Assembly: GCF_022808615.1 (NCBI RefSeq)
Contig: NZ_JAKZKS010000013.1
Span: 18,924-82,923, forward strand
Length of the DNA stretch: 64,000 bases
DNA from: Bacillus sp. FJAT-47783
GTDB lineage: Bacteria > Bacillota > Bacilli > Bacillales > Aeribacillaceae
Direction: 5' to 3'
Part shown: piece by piece, positions 47,253-57,606 of the stretch
Layout of the letters: each line of letters begins with the position of its first letter
Numbering within the stretch: position 1 is the stretch's first letter
Position numbers and translations under genes: made by a program
The notes under the pieces: model-generated
Seen by the model: only the letters and a program-made list of their open reading frames with translations
Databases searched by the model: none
Told to the model about the DNA's origin: nothing

Positions 47253-47832
47253 TAAAAATCTCTCCTCCTTGCATTCCTCTCCATAATATGTCCCATGAAG
47301 CATCCGCTCGTACCTTGGCTTTTTCTTTTTCCCCATACAATAACTCAACATAGACGCTATCTAATAGTGAAACAAATACAATACTCGCTTTTTTCGCATC
47401 TATTCCTTTTACAATTCCTTTATCGATTGCAACAGTGAACAATTGTGCTAAAAGATCTTCCAATGTATCAATGTATTGGTTAAACGTCTCAATAAGTTCA
47501 CTCTTTAAGCTGGATGGCGGGAAAAAGCCTTGCCTTAATAAAAAATGAAGCTGTTGATCTGTATAAAATCGTTCAATACTAGAATGAAGCAATGAACGTA
47601 ATTGCTGTTCAAGTGGTTCTTCATTAGAAAAAAACGTTTTGATAAACGTGTACTCATTTTCTAACGCTTCATGGTACAGCTCAAAATATAGCTCTTTCTT
47701 TCCTTTAAAGTGAGAATAGATGGAAGCCTTCTTAATTCCGACTTCCTCGGCGATATGAGACATGGATGTACCTTCATACCCTTTTTTCGCGAATAAATTG
47801 TACGCTTTTTCTTTTATTAACTGTGAGCTCAT
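47242..47832 (-). CDS. TetR family regulator of SMR pump
   Basis: A 196-residue repressor: helix-turn-helix residues 1-50 (AYNLFAKKGYEGTSMSHIAE, VGIKKASIYSHFKGKKELYF), helical ligand domain after it. Start at 47832 with AAGGAGG upstream, since 13 codons of in-frame extension run over the operator. It is the first gene of the operon and should bind the palindrome at 47853-47866, repressing itself and the pump until a toxic ligand is present. Confidence 0.9.
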   Translation of the reverse strand: MSSQLIKEKAYNLFAKKGYEGTSMSHIAEEVGIKKASIYSHFKGKKELYFELYHEALENEYTFIKTFFSNEEPLEQQLRSLLHSSIERFYTDQQLHFLLRQGFFPPSSLKSELIETFNQYIDTLEDLLAQLFTVAIDKGIVKGIDAKKASIVFVSLLDSVYVELLYGEKEKAKVRADASWDILWRGMQGGEIFNEQ

Positions 47833-47852
47833 AAGTTCCTCCTTTTCACTAC

Positions 47853-47866
47853 CTACCGTTCGGTAG
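47853..47866. promoter_or_regulatory. TetR operator
   Basis: Palindrome CTACCGTTCGGTAG, directly upstream of the TetR gene's ribosome site and just after its promoter; one half extends by a second ACCTACC. Confidence 0.7.
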
Positions 47867-47870
47867 TTCA

Positions 47871-47899
47871 ATCATATCTCAAAAATAAAGTAAATTCAA
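47871..47899 (-). promoter_or_regulatory. Promoter of TetR-SMR operon
   Basis: Minus strand: TTGAAT (47894-47899), 17 bases, TATGAT (47871-47876); the operator follows directly. Confidence 0.75.
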
Positions 47900-47940
47900 G
47901 TCGAGAATTACTATTATTCAGTATCAACACTAACTTAGAA

Positions 47941-47981
47941 AAAAACCTTCGTTAAAATAATGTTTTAACGAAGGTTTTTTG
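47941..47981. terminator. Orphan terminator hairpin
   Basis: 17-bp arms AAAAACCTTCGTTAAAA and complement with T run. No intact gene ends here; it may belong to the lost gene around the dead IS1595-type element or to an antisense transcript. Confidence 0.6.
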
Positions 47982-48204
47982 ATGAGAGTGTTTGTTATGA
48001 GGTGAATAAACTGAATTTCTAATTGAGGATACTTATCGTATAATCTATAAAAGGAGCGAGGGGAAGGATTTGTTACATACATAGGTAGTAATCGTTAACA
48101 AGCGATTCACTCCACTCTCCTCCCCTTTGTATTAACCCATACGAAATTTCTTTTCGGAAAGTATCACTCTCTACTCTATTTGGATAATGTAATAAATCAT
48201 TCAA

Positions 48205-48620
48205 TGACATGACAAATACACCATTTTCGGGTTCACATAATCCAGAAAAATGGATGAAATATATACAATTTATGGTTGAAGGTTACACATTACCTAAAAT
48301 CGCTAAAAAACTGAATATACACATTTCTATCGTAATTTTATTAGAGACGCAAAATCTTGAACGCATTAAGGAATCTGGGATTCAGTCAACTACAAGGTAT
48401 CGTAGAAAGTGATGAAACTTTCTTTCGTGAGTCATTTAAAGGTCGCAAATAACACACCATAAACCAAAAAACATAGAGAGAAAGATAATAAAAGAGGGAT
48501 TTCTAATCTTAAAAATTCTGTCGCTGTGGCACAAGATAGAAACGGCAAAATAATTGCACGAAAAGCAGGAACTGGGATGTGAAAGGCGAAGAAATTGATT
48601 CTGAGGTTGGCAACTCACAA
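48205..48620 (+). pseudogene. IS1595-family transposase remnant
   Basis: Pieces of an ISXO2/IS1595-type transposase in several frames: TNTPFSGSHNPEKWMKYIQF and GYTLPKIAKKLNIHIS at 48209-48330, then (frame-shifted) the ESDETFFRESFKG motif near 48405-48445, then VAQDRNGKIIARKAGTG near 48515-48580. The zinc-ribbon N-terminus is missing and at least two frameshifts separate the pieces. Dead element. Confidence 0.75.
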
Positions 48621-48665
48621 ATACATACATAAAAACAACAATCTTTCAGAAAAGAGCCTTCATAA

Positions 48666-48696
48666 AAAAATGGCTGCTTTAGAAGCAACCATTTCT
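48666..48696 (-). terminator. Terminator of bioY
   Basis: Arms AAATGGTTGCTT and AAGCAGCCATTT (minus strand, one G-U pair) and TTTTTTTATG after it; it overlaps the last codon of bioY. Confidence 0.8.
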
Positions 48697-49267
48697 AAGA
48701 AGCAATTCGATTTTCAGCTTTCGTTTTTTTCTCAATTAACGGATAGGCTTTTTGAATTTGTAAGGCAATTGTACCAGATAACACGGCTTTCACAACATCA
48801 CCAGGAATATAGGCTAATGCAGAAATTGCTGCTTGCATCCATGTTAAATCGGTTACAAAAGATAAATACGTAATGCCACAAGCGTAAACGAAGAGTACGC
48901 CGCCAATAATATTAAATAAGACCATTTTCCATAATGATAAATGATTCCAGCTTTTTTCCACTAAATATCCAATAAGAAAGGCAGCGATTGGCCAACTCAT
49001 AATATAGCCACCGCTTGGTCCAACTAATATACCTAGTCCGCCCCGACCTCCTGATAAAACTGGAGCACCAACAGCTACAAGTAATACAAATACAAGTAAG
49101 CTTAATCCGCCGCGCTTTGCACCTAGAACCGCCCCTGCCAACATGACCCCAAACGTTTGTGCCGTAATCGGAACTGGCGTAAACGGTAACATAATCGGAG
49201 GCAGTAACCCAAGGACAGCAACAACAGCTGCCATGAGCGAAACATACATCATGCTGCGCAAATTCAT
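48695..49267 (-). CDS. bioY: Biotin transporter BioY, ECF S-component
   Basis: A 190-residue membrane protein with six helices (MMYVSLMAAVVAVLGLLPP, FTPVPITAQTFGVMLAGAVL, GPSGGYIMSWPIAAFLIGYL). VPITAQTFGVMLAG and GPSGGY are BioY signatures. It binds biotin and works with the shared ECF ATPase/T module, which is not in this window. ATG with a GAGGTG site. A BirA-type operator overlaps its promoter, so it is induced when biotin is scarce. Confidence 0.92.
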   Translation of the reverse strand: MNLRSMMYVSLMAAVVAVLGLLPPIMLPFTPVPITAQTFGVMLAGAVLGAKRGGLSLLVFVLLVAVGAPVLSGGRGGLGILVGPSGGYIMSWPIAAFLIGYLVEKSWNHLSLWKMVLFNIIGGVLFVYACGITYLSFVTDLTWMQAAISALAYIPGDVVKAVLSGTIALQIQKAYPLIEKKTKAENRIAS

Positions 49268-49294
49268 CTAGTATTCACCTCAACTCTTATTCTT

Positions 49295-49352
49295 ATATTC
49301 AATATATATAAAAATCAACTTATTGTAAACACGTAAATTTATTTAGTTAACA
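49295..49352 (-). promoter_or_regulatory. bioY promoter with BirA operator
   Basis: Half-sites TGTTAAC (49346-49352) and GTTTACA (49324-49330), 15 bases apart on the minus strand, match BirA operators of Firmicutes. The second half overlaps a minus-35 TTTACA, followed 17 bases later by minus-10 TATATT. Confidence 0.75.
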
Positions 49353-49538
49353 TAAAATTTAAGATAACTTTTTGTTTATATGGGGCCTAGTAATAGTAAT
49401 ACAACTATTAGCAAACGAGGTAAAGGTTAGACATCATTTTCGATGTTACATAAAATTATAAGTATTGTACAAACTCATTATTTTTCTGGAATAACAATTA
49501 TTAAACAAAAATGGAATATCGTAATGAACAAAATCTTT

Positions 49539-49567
49539 AAACCCTACAATAATTAAGGGTTTTTTAT
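49539..49567 (+). terminator. Terminator-like hairpin upstream of protease gene
   Basis: AAACCCT and AGGGTTT with 10-base loop and T run on the + strand, 250 bases before the protease. No gene ends here; may be a leader terminator of the protease message or a relic. Confidence 0.4.
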
Positions 49568-49739
49568 AATTTAGATTTAGTCTATAGTCTCTCTATAAAA
49601 AGAGCATTATGTGAAAATTCTCCTCATTTACCACAAATACAGTCCATTTGATCTATTATTCCCTCTAACATAAACAGGATTTTTATCACAAAAAGTGTAA
49701 GCCGCACAAAATATCCTAGTTAACTATTACTATTTTTCA

Positions 49740-49753
49740 GGAAAACGCTTTCT
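49740..49753. promoter_or_regulatory. Possible cre-like site upstream of protease gene
   Basis: GGAAAACGCTTTCT keeps the palindromic core of a CcpA site (GAAAGCGTTTTC on the minus strand) but both outermost positions deviate. Confidence 0.35.
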
Positions 49754-49762
49754 TTCATCTGA

Positions 49763-51484
<1,722 letters not shown>

Positions 51485-51487
<3 letters not shown>

Positions 51488-51600
51488 AGTGAAATTCATT
51501 CAGTGGGGATTTTTTTCATCCCCGCTGATTGTTCATCCCAGCATGTCGAATACAGAGGAGTTGAACGGACAGAGCATTCTTTCTATTACCGCAAGTTTTT
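51485..51600. repeat. Dispersed two-hairpin element, copy 3 (partial)
   Basis: Begins attaaagtgaaattcattca, then gtggggattttttt and a first hairpin (TCAGTGGGG with CCCCGCTGA), then a diverged second half with gttgaacggacagagc. It directly follows the protease stop and may serve as its terminator. Confidence 0.65.
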
Positions 51601-51617
51601 CCCCCTATCGACCATAA

Positions 51618-51829
51618 TTAGATGATGAATAATTCTATGAGTAAAAATATCGTAACAAATAAACTAAGATACCCATAAGCTTTTCGTCCTTGTTGAAATT
51701 GTTCTAATCCCATAACCAGTATCATTAAACCTAAGAAAAATAACATGTATGGTTGTAGCCAATGAATATCTGTTAATAAGCCGTAGCAATAACCAGTAAT
51801 GCTAAAATGACTCTTGAAATCTTTAACAT
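51618..51829 (-). pseudogene. Small membrane protein (DUF3953-like), frameshifted
   Basis: An ATG at 51829 behind AAGGTG starts MLKISRVILALLVIATAY and meets a stop; from about 51780 another frame carries the expected continuation YGLLTDIHWLQPYMLFFLGL, then MILVMGLEQFQQGRKAYG. Together these make a DUF3953-like protein of three helices. One frameshift separates the halves. Could also be a sequencing error. Confidence 0.6.
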
Positions 51830-51929
51830 CGATACACCTTTTGATCGTACTTTTACTTATCCATCCCACGTTGACCCATTGTTAATACCAACTTTTTCAA
51901 AACATGGCGTTCTACTAAATCTTTTTTTG

Positions 51930-52028
51930 CTATTATTTAATTGTTGTAACAAATACATGGGAATTTTTGAAATTAATCGTAGCCTCTAGCAACAAGTATG
52001 TATCCAAATAAAAAAGACGATACTTCTC
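51930..52028 (+). repeat. Approximately 95-bp repeat, left copy (before proline segment)
   Basis: About 80 percent identical, in the same orientation, to 55780-55882; best block agcctctagc-aacaagt-tgtatcc-aataaaaaagacgatactt. The pair encloses the proS and proline dehydrogenase genes. The 52030-52290 gap shows nothing else. Confidence 0.7.
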
Positions 52029-52294
52029 TTATTGAAGTATCCTGTCTGATAGCATTTTCATAAAAAGAAACTGCTTTTGATTCTTCTTCTAATACATCAA
52101 AACTCCATATAAGATTATGTATTGTTTAATCATCAAGATTCACCTCATAATTACATTTAACCCTTATTCTTCACAATTAGTGATTCTTTATTAGCAAAAA
52201 TACATACTACTAATTGTTTTAGCGGCGCTCAAATCCTGGCCCGATTCATAAAGAAAAACGCATTTCTTGCTACAGAAATGCGCACTTTTCTAGA

Positions 52295-53725
52295 TTAATA
52301 TGCTTTTGCCCAATATACCATATGTTTTGCCTCTTTATTACAGCAAACACATTTATCTGATAGCTGATCTTGTTGAAAAGGTATGCAACGAGATGTTGCA
52401 CCACTTTCCTCTTTTATCAAATCCTCACAAGCTACATCACCACACCACATAGCTTTAATAAAACGATTTTCATCATTTAAAGTACGTTTGAATTCTTCTA
52501 AATTAAAGACGATTGATGTTTTGGTTTTAAGGTGATTTGCAGCTTTTAAATACATGCTACTTTGGATATCTGATAAAATTCCTTGTATATTACTTTCTAT
52601 ATCATTTATCGAAACAATTATTTTCTCACCAGAATCACGTCTTACTAGCACTACTTGCTCATTTTCAATATCTTTTGGTCCTACCTCTAAACGTAGTGGA
52701 ATTCCTTGCATTTCATATTCATTAAACTTCCAACCTGGTTGTTTATCACTTGCATCCATATCAATTCGCACCAAACTTGAAAGTCTTCTCTTGATTGAAT
52801 AAGCATAATCTAAGACGCCTTCCTTGTGTTGAGCAATTGGTACAATCATCACTTGAGTAGGAGCCACTTTTGGTGGTAAAACTAATCCTCTATTATCACC
52901 ATGAACCATAATCATGGCTCCAATTATTCGTGTTGTAAATCCCCAAGAAGTTTGTTGAACATTTTGTAGTTTTCCATCCCTGTTCAGAAAGTTAATTCCA
53001 AAAGCTTTAGCAAATCCGTCCCCTAAAAAGTGGGAGGTTGCTGCTTGTAATGCTTTACCATCATGCATTAGGCTCTCTACTGTGTATGTGAATTTAGCTC
53101 CAGCAAACTTTTCTTTATCAGTTTTTTTACCTTTTATGACAGGAATAGCTAATAGACCTTCACATAATGTTGAATAAACATTGAGCATTTTTTCTGTTTC
53201 ATTTATAGCCTCTTCTTCTGTTTCATGACATGTATGACCTTCTTGCCATAAAAACTCTAATGTTCTTAGAAAAGGACGAGTTGTCTTTTCCCACCTTACG
53301 ACATTGGCCCACTGATTATATAACTTTGGTAAATCTCTATAAGAGTGAATAATATTTTTAAAATGTTCTCCAAATAATACCTCTGAAGTTGGCCGAACAC
53401 ATAAACGTTCTTGCAATTCTTCTTCACCCCCATGTGTTACCCATGCAACCTCAGGAGCAAAGCCTTCAATATGATCTTTTTCTTTTTGTAGTAAACTTTC
53501 AGGTATTAAAAGTGGCATATAAACATTTTCATGTCCAGTTTCTTTAATTTGCTTGTCTAGTTGATCTTTTATATTCTCCCAAATTTTGTACCCATATGGC
53601 CGGATGACCATACTTCCACGTACACTTGAATAATCAACAAGTTTTGCCTTAGTTACAACATCTGTATACCATTGGGCAAAATCAACTTCCATGTTCGTAA
53701 TTTTTTCAACAAAACGTTTCGACAT
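52295..53725 (-). CDS. proS: Prolyl-tRNA synthetase, short type without editing domain
   Basis: A 476-residue class II synthetase of the archaeal/eukaryotic-like type (ProS3): motif 1 region [19 protein letters not shown], motif 2 [20 protein letters not shown] with [19 protein letters not shown], motif 3 near [18 protein letters not shown], anticodon domain following, and a C-terminal zinc-type end with CGDVAC and CVCC. The editing insert of bacterial ProRS is absent. Start at 53725 behind TAGGAGG. A proline T-box leader controls it. Many Bacillaceae carry such a gene besides the bacterial-type one, which would lie elsewhere. Confidence 0.93.
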   Translation of the reverse strand: MSKRFVEKITNMEVDFAQWYTDVVTKAKLVDYSSVRGSMVIRPYGYKIWENIKDQLDKQIKETGHENVYMPLLIPESLLQKEKDHIEGFAPEVAWVTHGGEEELQERLCVRPTSEVLFGEHFKNIIHSYRDLPKLYNQWANVVRWEKTTRPFLRTLEFLWQEGHTCHETEEEAINETEKMLNVYSTLCEGLLAIPVIKGKKTDKEKFAGAKFTYTVESLMHDGKALQAATSHFLGDGFAKAFGINFLNRDGKLQNVQQTSWGFTTRIIGAMIMVHGDNRGLVLPPKVAPTQVMIVPIAQHKEGVLDYAYSIKRRLSSLVRIDMDASDKQPGWKFNEYEMQGIPLRLEVGPKDIENEQVVLVRRDSGEKIIVSINDIESNIQGILSDIQSSMYLKAANHLKTKTSIVFNLEEFKRTLNDENRFIKAMWCGDVACEDLIKEESGATSRCIPFQQDQLSDKCVCCNKEAKHMVYWAKAY

Positions 53726-53751
53726 AATACACCTCCTAAAAATTAACAAAA

Positions 53752-53975
53752 AAGCTGAACTCTAAGTTAGGGACCATCTCTGGTGGTACCACCCTAATTT
53801 AAAGCTCAGCTTTACACTTAATTTTGATAACGGCATAGAACCGCTGTGTTTTGTATACACAGAACTCATAGGCAGGTTCACTTGAATGTCTTTAGGAACT
53901 TCTCAGCATATGTTCCCTCTCTGTAAAAGTTTATTCAAATTACTGATCCTAATCAACGAAGTTTTAATATTTATA
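53752..53975 (-). promoter_or_regulatory. T-box leader of proS, proline-specific
   Basis: Conserved T-box sequence AGGGTGGTACCACC on the minus strand near 53781-53797, followed by a terminator stem (AAAGCTGAGC paired with GTTCAGCTTT) and a T run at 53750. The stem I region has AGTGAACCTGCC, where CCT (53874-53876) would be the proline specifier codon. Uncharged tRNA-Pro should stabilise the antiterminator and raise expression. Confidence 0.88.
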
Positions 53976-54239
53976 TTTTTAAAACATTTTATATGTAAAT
54001 CTTTTCAAAAACAATACCATATAAACATATTTTTGTTAAAATACCTCTAATCAAACTTGAGATTCCCATCAATTAGTATTTCCTAAATCCTTGTTCCATT
54101 ATCTGAACCTAAAATGGAAAGCGAGCGTTTATCCTTTTTGCAGAATCGTGCCTTATTGAGGAAGACATATAACTGTATGTGGCTCTGCACATTAACTTCT
54201 GAAAATCCCATCTTTGTTCAAAGGGAAAAATAACAGTAA

Positions 54240-54578
54240 TTATATTACTTGCAATTCGCTTTGAAGTAACCATTTAAACCATCTACCATGACCATCTACT
54301 TCAGCAATTGTTTGCTTATGTGCAAAACCGTTTAAATAGTAATCTAAATGTAAATTCCTATCTTGGATCTTATTGTAAATGTGAAAAACATCTCGTTCTA
54401 GTCCAATTGACTCAATATTGTTTAAGAGTAACTTTTTCACTTCTAATGGCATTTGATTTGCAACATGAGTATGAAAAATACAAAGCGAACTATCCTTTGG
54501 TACATTTTCAACAATTTCTCTCAATAATGTTACACCATCACCTTCAATTAATTGAACTGAATAGTCTTTAATATACAA
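54240..54578 (-). pseudogene. C-terminal fragment of a DUF2332 family protein
   Basis: A 112-residue frame starting within the family: YSVQLIEGDGVTLLREIVEN then SSLCIFHTHVANQMPLEVKKL, the DUF2332 end region. Normal members are over 300 residues; here the N-terminal two thirds are absent and no good ribosome site precedes the ATG. Truncated gene. Sequence between the T-box and this fragment (53990-54239) shows no gene. Confidence 0.65.
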
Positions 54579-54617
54579 TTATTTCAAAATCAGAAAATTA
54601 ACTCAACCTTTTATTCT

Positions 54618-54663
54618 ATTAAAAAGACGATTTATTTGTTTTCAAAAAGCGCCCGATTACGGA
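54618..54663 (+). repeat. Partial third copy of proline-segment repeat
   Basis: aaaaagacgat then tttt-caaaaagcgcccgattacgg matches the tail of the repeat at 55865-55903. A 48-codon frame that follows to 54789 may be decayed coding sequence. Confidence 0.5.
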
Positions 54664-54785
54664 AAAACTGAGGAGCTTCTATTAGCTGGTTTAGTTGCAC
54701 TAGAACCATTTAAAAATCAAGTCCTAAAAAGGAAAAAAGCGCTGATCCTTATTCAAGGATTGCACCCTATAATGAATCTAGAGGC

Positions 54786-55748
54786 TTAGTAAAGTTGAGA
54801 GGAGTCTTTCTCTCCTCGTATCATATCTGTAATAGCAATATAAATGTTCGGTGGATATTCAGCTATTCTATGACAAAGGTATAAGTACCACTCAACACCA
54901 TAAGTTAGATAAATCCGAACGGGTAGTCCATCATCTTTAAATCGTTTACAAAGGTCGGGGCGAATTCCGTATAGCATTTCTGCTTCTACATGTGGGTTTT
55001 GCAAATATCCACGCCCGATAACTTGTTTGTGTATTGCTTCATCATGAGAAGCAATTGAAACGGGGTGACCAGCATTAACACATAAATCTACTAATTCGAG
55101 ATAACGTTGATTTAATTTGTCTGAACGAGGAACACAAATATCTGACGGTTCTTGGTAAGCCCCTTTAACGATACGAATTGCTCCAGAGTAGTTAAGTAAC
55201 TCATTAAGATCATCGAGTGTTCGATACAATTGGGCTTGAAGGGTAATCCCAACGTTCGAATATTCCATAGCAACTTTTTTGTATATAGAGAGTATCTGAT
55301 CCGTTTTTCCTGATTCCTCCATACTAATGATAAGAGAAAGACCATGGGACTGTGCTTCTTTCGCCATTGCTAGTAAGTTTTGATAGGCAAGATCAGGATC
55401 AACAGATAATCCAATATGGGATAGATCAAAAGAAATGCGAGAATTTATTCCACGGTTTCCACATTCTTTCATCAGCGCTATAAACTCATCTTTGGCTCGA
55501 ACACACTCCTCTTTGTCTATAGTATTCTCCCCAATGAATTCTAGAGAAATGTTGTATCCCTTTTGTATAAGTTTGTCACCAATAGAAACGGCGTCTTCTC
55601 TTGATTCACCTGTTACAAATCGTTTAGCAGAACTCAAAAATAACGGATAAAGTTCAGGAGATTGTTGAATGTACTCCTTTATTTTTAAATTTCGAGCAAT
55701 GGATTTCAAGGAATCTGTAAATTGTTTCTCAATTGACGGAAGACTCAA
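54786..55748 (-). CDS. Proline dehydrogenase-like protein
   Basis: A 320-residue PRODH barrel: RISFDLSHIGLSVDPDLAYQ, LIISMEESGKTDQILSIY, ITLQAQLYRTLDDLNELL and RIVKGAYQEP, IASHDEAIHK, EAEMLYGIRPDLCKRF follow the family. The end reads VRIYLTYGVEWYLYLCHRIA then EYP, where other enzymes have FMRRLAERP; the first substrate-binding Arg is His and the second Arg of ER is Tyr. The substrate may be other than proline. TTG start with GAGGGG upstream. No P5C dehydrogenase gene is next to it. Confidence 0.8.
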   Translation of the reverse strand: MSLPSIEKQFTDSLKSIARNLKIKEYIQQSPELYPLFLSSAKRFVTGESREDAVSIGDKLIQKGYNISLEFIGENTIDKEECVRAKDEFIALMKECGNRGINSRISFDLSHIGLSVDPDLAYQNLLAMAKEAQSHGLSLIISMEESGKTDQILSIYKKVAMEYSNVGITLQAQLYRTLDDLNELLNYSGAIRIVKGAYQEPSDICVPRSDKLNQRYLELVDLCVNAGHPVSIASHDEAIHKQVIGRGYLQNPHVEAEMLYGIRPDLCKRFKDDGLPVRIYLTYGVEWYLYLCHRIAEYPPNIYIAITDMIRGEKDSSQLY

Positions 55749-55779
55749 TTATACCCCTCATTTCATCTGAATTTTCATA

Positions 55780-55903
55780 ACAATTATCATTTAAATGTTG
55801 TCACAAATACAGGGAAATTTATGAAACTAATCACAGCCTCTAGCAGCAAGTCTGTATCCCAATAAAAAAGACGATACTTTTGGAAAAGCGCCCGATTACG
55901 GAA
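55780..55903 (+). repeat. Approximately 95-bp repeat, right copy (after proline segment)
   Basis: See 51930-52028. This copy extends at its end with ggaaaagcgcccgattacgg, the part also present at 54645-54662. Confidence 0.7.
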
Positions 55904-56018
55904 GATCATTTATGTTCTTTATCGAAGATAACCATCCGATACTTTAAGGGACTTAAGTCATTTACTATTAAACTCTCATACCCATCCTTAGAATTCCCTA
56001 GCCCATTTACCCTACCGA

Positions 56019-56774
56019 TTAGCGTTTCTTTGCTATACTCTCTAATATTTCCATTCCCTTAGCTTCTGTCAATACATTAAGTACGTGTGTCTCAACGAAC
56101 TCTTGAGCTTGCGGATCGCTGCTAGCTCTTATCTCTCTGGCGGCTGTCACCGTATCGTATGTCGTACGTTTAAACTCATATCCCTCTGGGGTAAGTAAAA
56201 GCCAATAGGCACCTGGCTGGTCAGCAAAGGGCATTCCTACACTTCCAGCATTAAGAATACACACTTCTCCTACTTGCTGCTTAAATTGTATATGAGTATG
56301 TCCGCACACAACAATCTGCTGATCACACCCATTAAAGATGACAGCAAGCCGCTCCTTTGAGGTAATAGGGGTAAAGATCTCCTCATCACTATGTGGTGTG
56401 GCATGGCAAAATAATATATCTCCTAATCCTTCAATACCAATTGTTGTCTGTTCTGGCAACTGAGCAAGGAAATCTCTTTGGGAACGTGTTATCTGTTTAG
56501 CGACCCAGTGTTGCTTCTCACTTCCTTTCTCTGACATATGGGGGAGTGGCTTGCCATCAAAAGCCATAACAACTTCGCGATCCCCATTTCCACGAATGAA
56601 GTGAACTTTGTCACCTAGCTTGGACAGACGTTCTAGCGTTTGAACAGGCATAGGTCCAGAGACGATATCGCCTCCAATAAAAATTAGGTCCGGCTGTACC
56701 TCTTTTAGCTCTTCAAGCACTGCGTTTAGTGCCGGCAGGTTCCCATGAATATCGTAAAGTGCAGCAATTCTCAT
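56019..56774 (-). CDS. Calcineurin-like metallophosphoesterase, YfcE/MJ0936 type
   Basis: A 251-residue phosphoesterase: metal motifs YDIHGNLPALNAVL, FIGGDIVSGP, IRGNGDRE, LFCHATPHSD and VVCGHTHIQFK, ending LNAGSVGMPFADQPGAYWLL. Substrates of this type are small phosphodiesters. Start ATG at 56774 with a GAGAT site. Intact, cytoplasmic, no operon partner. Confidence 0.88.
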   Translation of the reverse strand: MRIAALYDIHGNLPALNAVLEELKEVQPDLIFIGGDIVSGPMPVQTLERLSKLGDKVHFIRGNGDREVVMAFDGKPLPHMSEKGSEKQHWVAKQITRSQRDFLAQLPEQTTIGIEGLGDILFCHATPHSDEEIFTPITSKERLAVIFNGCDQQIVVCGHTHIQFKQQVGEVCILNAGSVGMPFADQPGAYWLLLTPEGYEFKRTTYDTVTAAREIRASSDPQAQEFVETHVLNVLTEAKGMEILESIAKKR

Positions 56775-56859
56775 CTCTCAATCCCCCAATCACTTTTTCT
56801 AGTGTTTATATTCTCCTTCTTTAAATTAATTCCTTTATTTTCAAGTTTATAGAGAATAA

Positions 56860-57310
56860 ACTCCCAATAGCACAATATGCTTTCTTCCACATTCTGGACC
56901 TATAATGAAAAATGAGCGTTCAACATCTTGTGCGGCCCCTGCATGATTAAACGCTTCAATCTCCAGATCATTATCTTCGAACCACTTGCTGGCCCTAGTG
57001 TGTAGAACTGCAGCTTGATCGGGGCTATTCTTTATGGATTTATAGAACGTTGGCGTAACAAATCGGCAAAAAGATGATGATACCGGTACCACCAACGGTT
57101 GTTATCCAGTGGGATGATAAAGAGATTAGAACGCTCAAGATATCGTCCAGTTTTTATCTGAAGAACTCTATCGCATAGAGAACCGTAACATCGGTCAAGT
57201 GCAGTAAAAAAGCTCCTATTCGCTCGAAATATAGAAAAAAACACAAACGAGCTAGAACCCTTCCTTGCCCAGATGATCCGCAACCATATCACTGATGGAG
57301 CGTTCGTTTT
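56860..57310 (-). pseudogene. MalT/LuxR-type regulator fragment
   Basis: Two minus-strand frames: 57032-57292 ([49 protein letters not shown]) and 56847-57095 (LHTRASKWFEDNDLEIEAFN, HAGAAQDVERSFFIIG). This is the middle of an ATP-dependent MalT-like regulator, with the NTPase and LuxR ends missing and at least one frameshift. Confidence 0.75.
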
Positions 57311-57358
57311 CCTCTAATAATATTTAATATTTATGTTGTCATACTTGATAATATTTCA

Positions 57359-57508
57359 CTTGTTCACTTTGAAATTAACCTCCGGATATTTAGCCGCGAG
57401 TTGTTGCAACCTAGAATCATCCGTTCCTTTTAAGAACTGATCAAAGAAAGCAAGGGTGAATTCGTTGACCATTCGATGAATCCTCTTCGGATCCTCGCCT
57501 TTCGCACA
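57359..57508 (-). pseudogene. C-terminal fragment of an alpha/beta hydrolase-like protein
   Basis: Minus-strand frame EDPKRIHRMVNEFTLAFFDQ, FLKGTDDSRLQQLAAKYPEV, NFKVNK, stop. The FFDQFLKG-type ending is common in secreted or lipase-like hydrolases. No upstream part is present. Family call tentative. Confidence 0.45.
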
Positions 57509-57606
57509 CAAAAAGCACCCTTATAAGGTGCTTGGATCAAATTGCTGCATAATATTCATTCCATTCCGAATTATGCTACAAGTGCAAACGCATCAACGAG
57601 AAGAAG
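57504..57606 (+). repeat. Copy of M50 protease gene 3' end (left direct repeat)
   Basis: Nearly identical to 60713-60812, the last codons and terminator of the site-2 protease gene (shared cacacaaaaagca, ttataaggtgcttggatcaa, attgctgcataat and acgagaagaag). It supplies the terminator and last codons of the MFS gene. Two direct copies bracket a 3.1-kb segment. Confidence 0.85.

Noticed and set aside
47833..47940. Guanidine riboswitch before the SMR pump
   Set aside because: Only a TetR promoter and palindrome are present in a gap of about 100 bases; no ykkC-type motifs.
54085..54140. Second fragment of the MalT-like regulator
   Set aside because: Only weak similarity to 56880-56925; too short to support.
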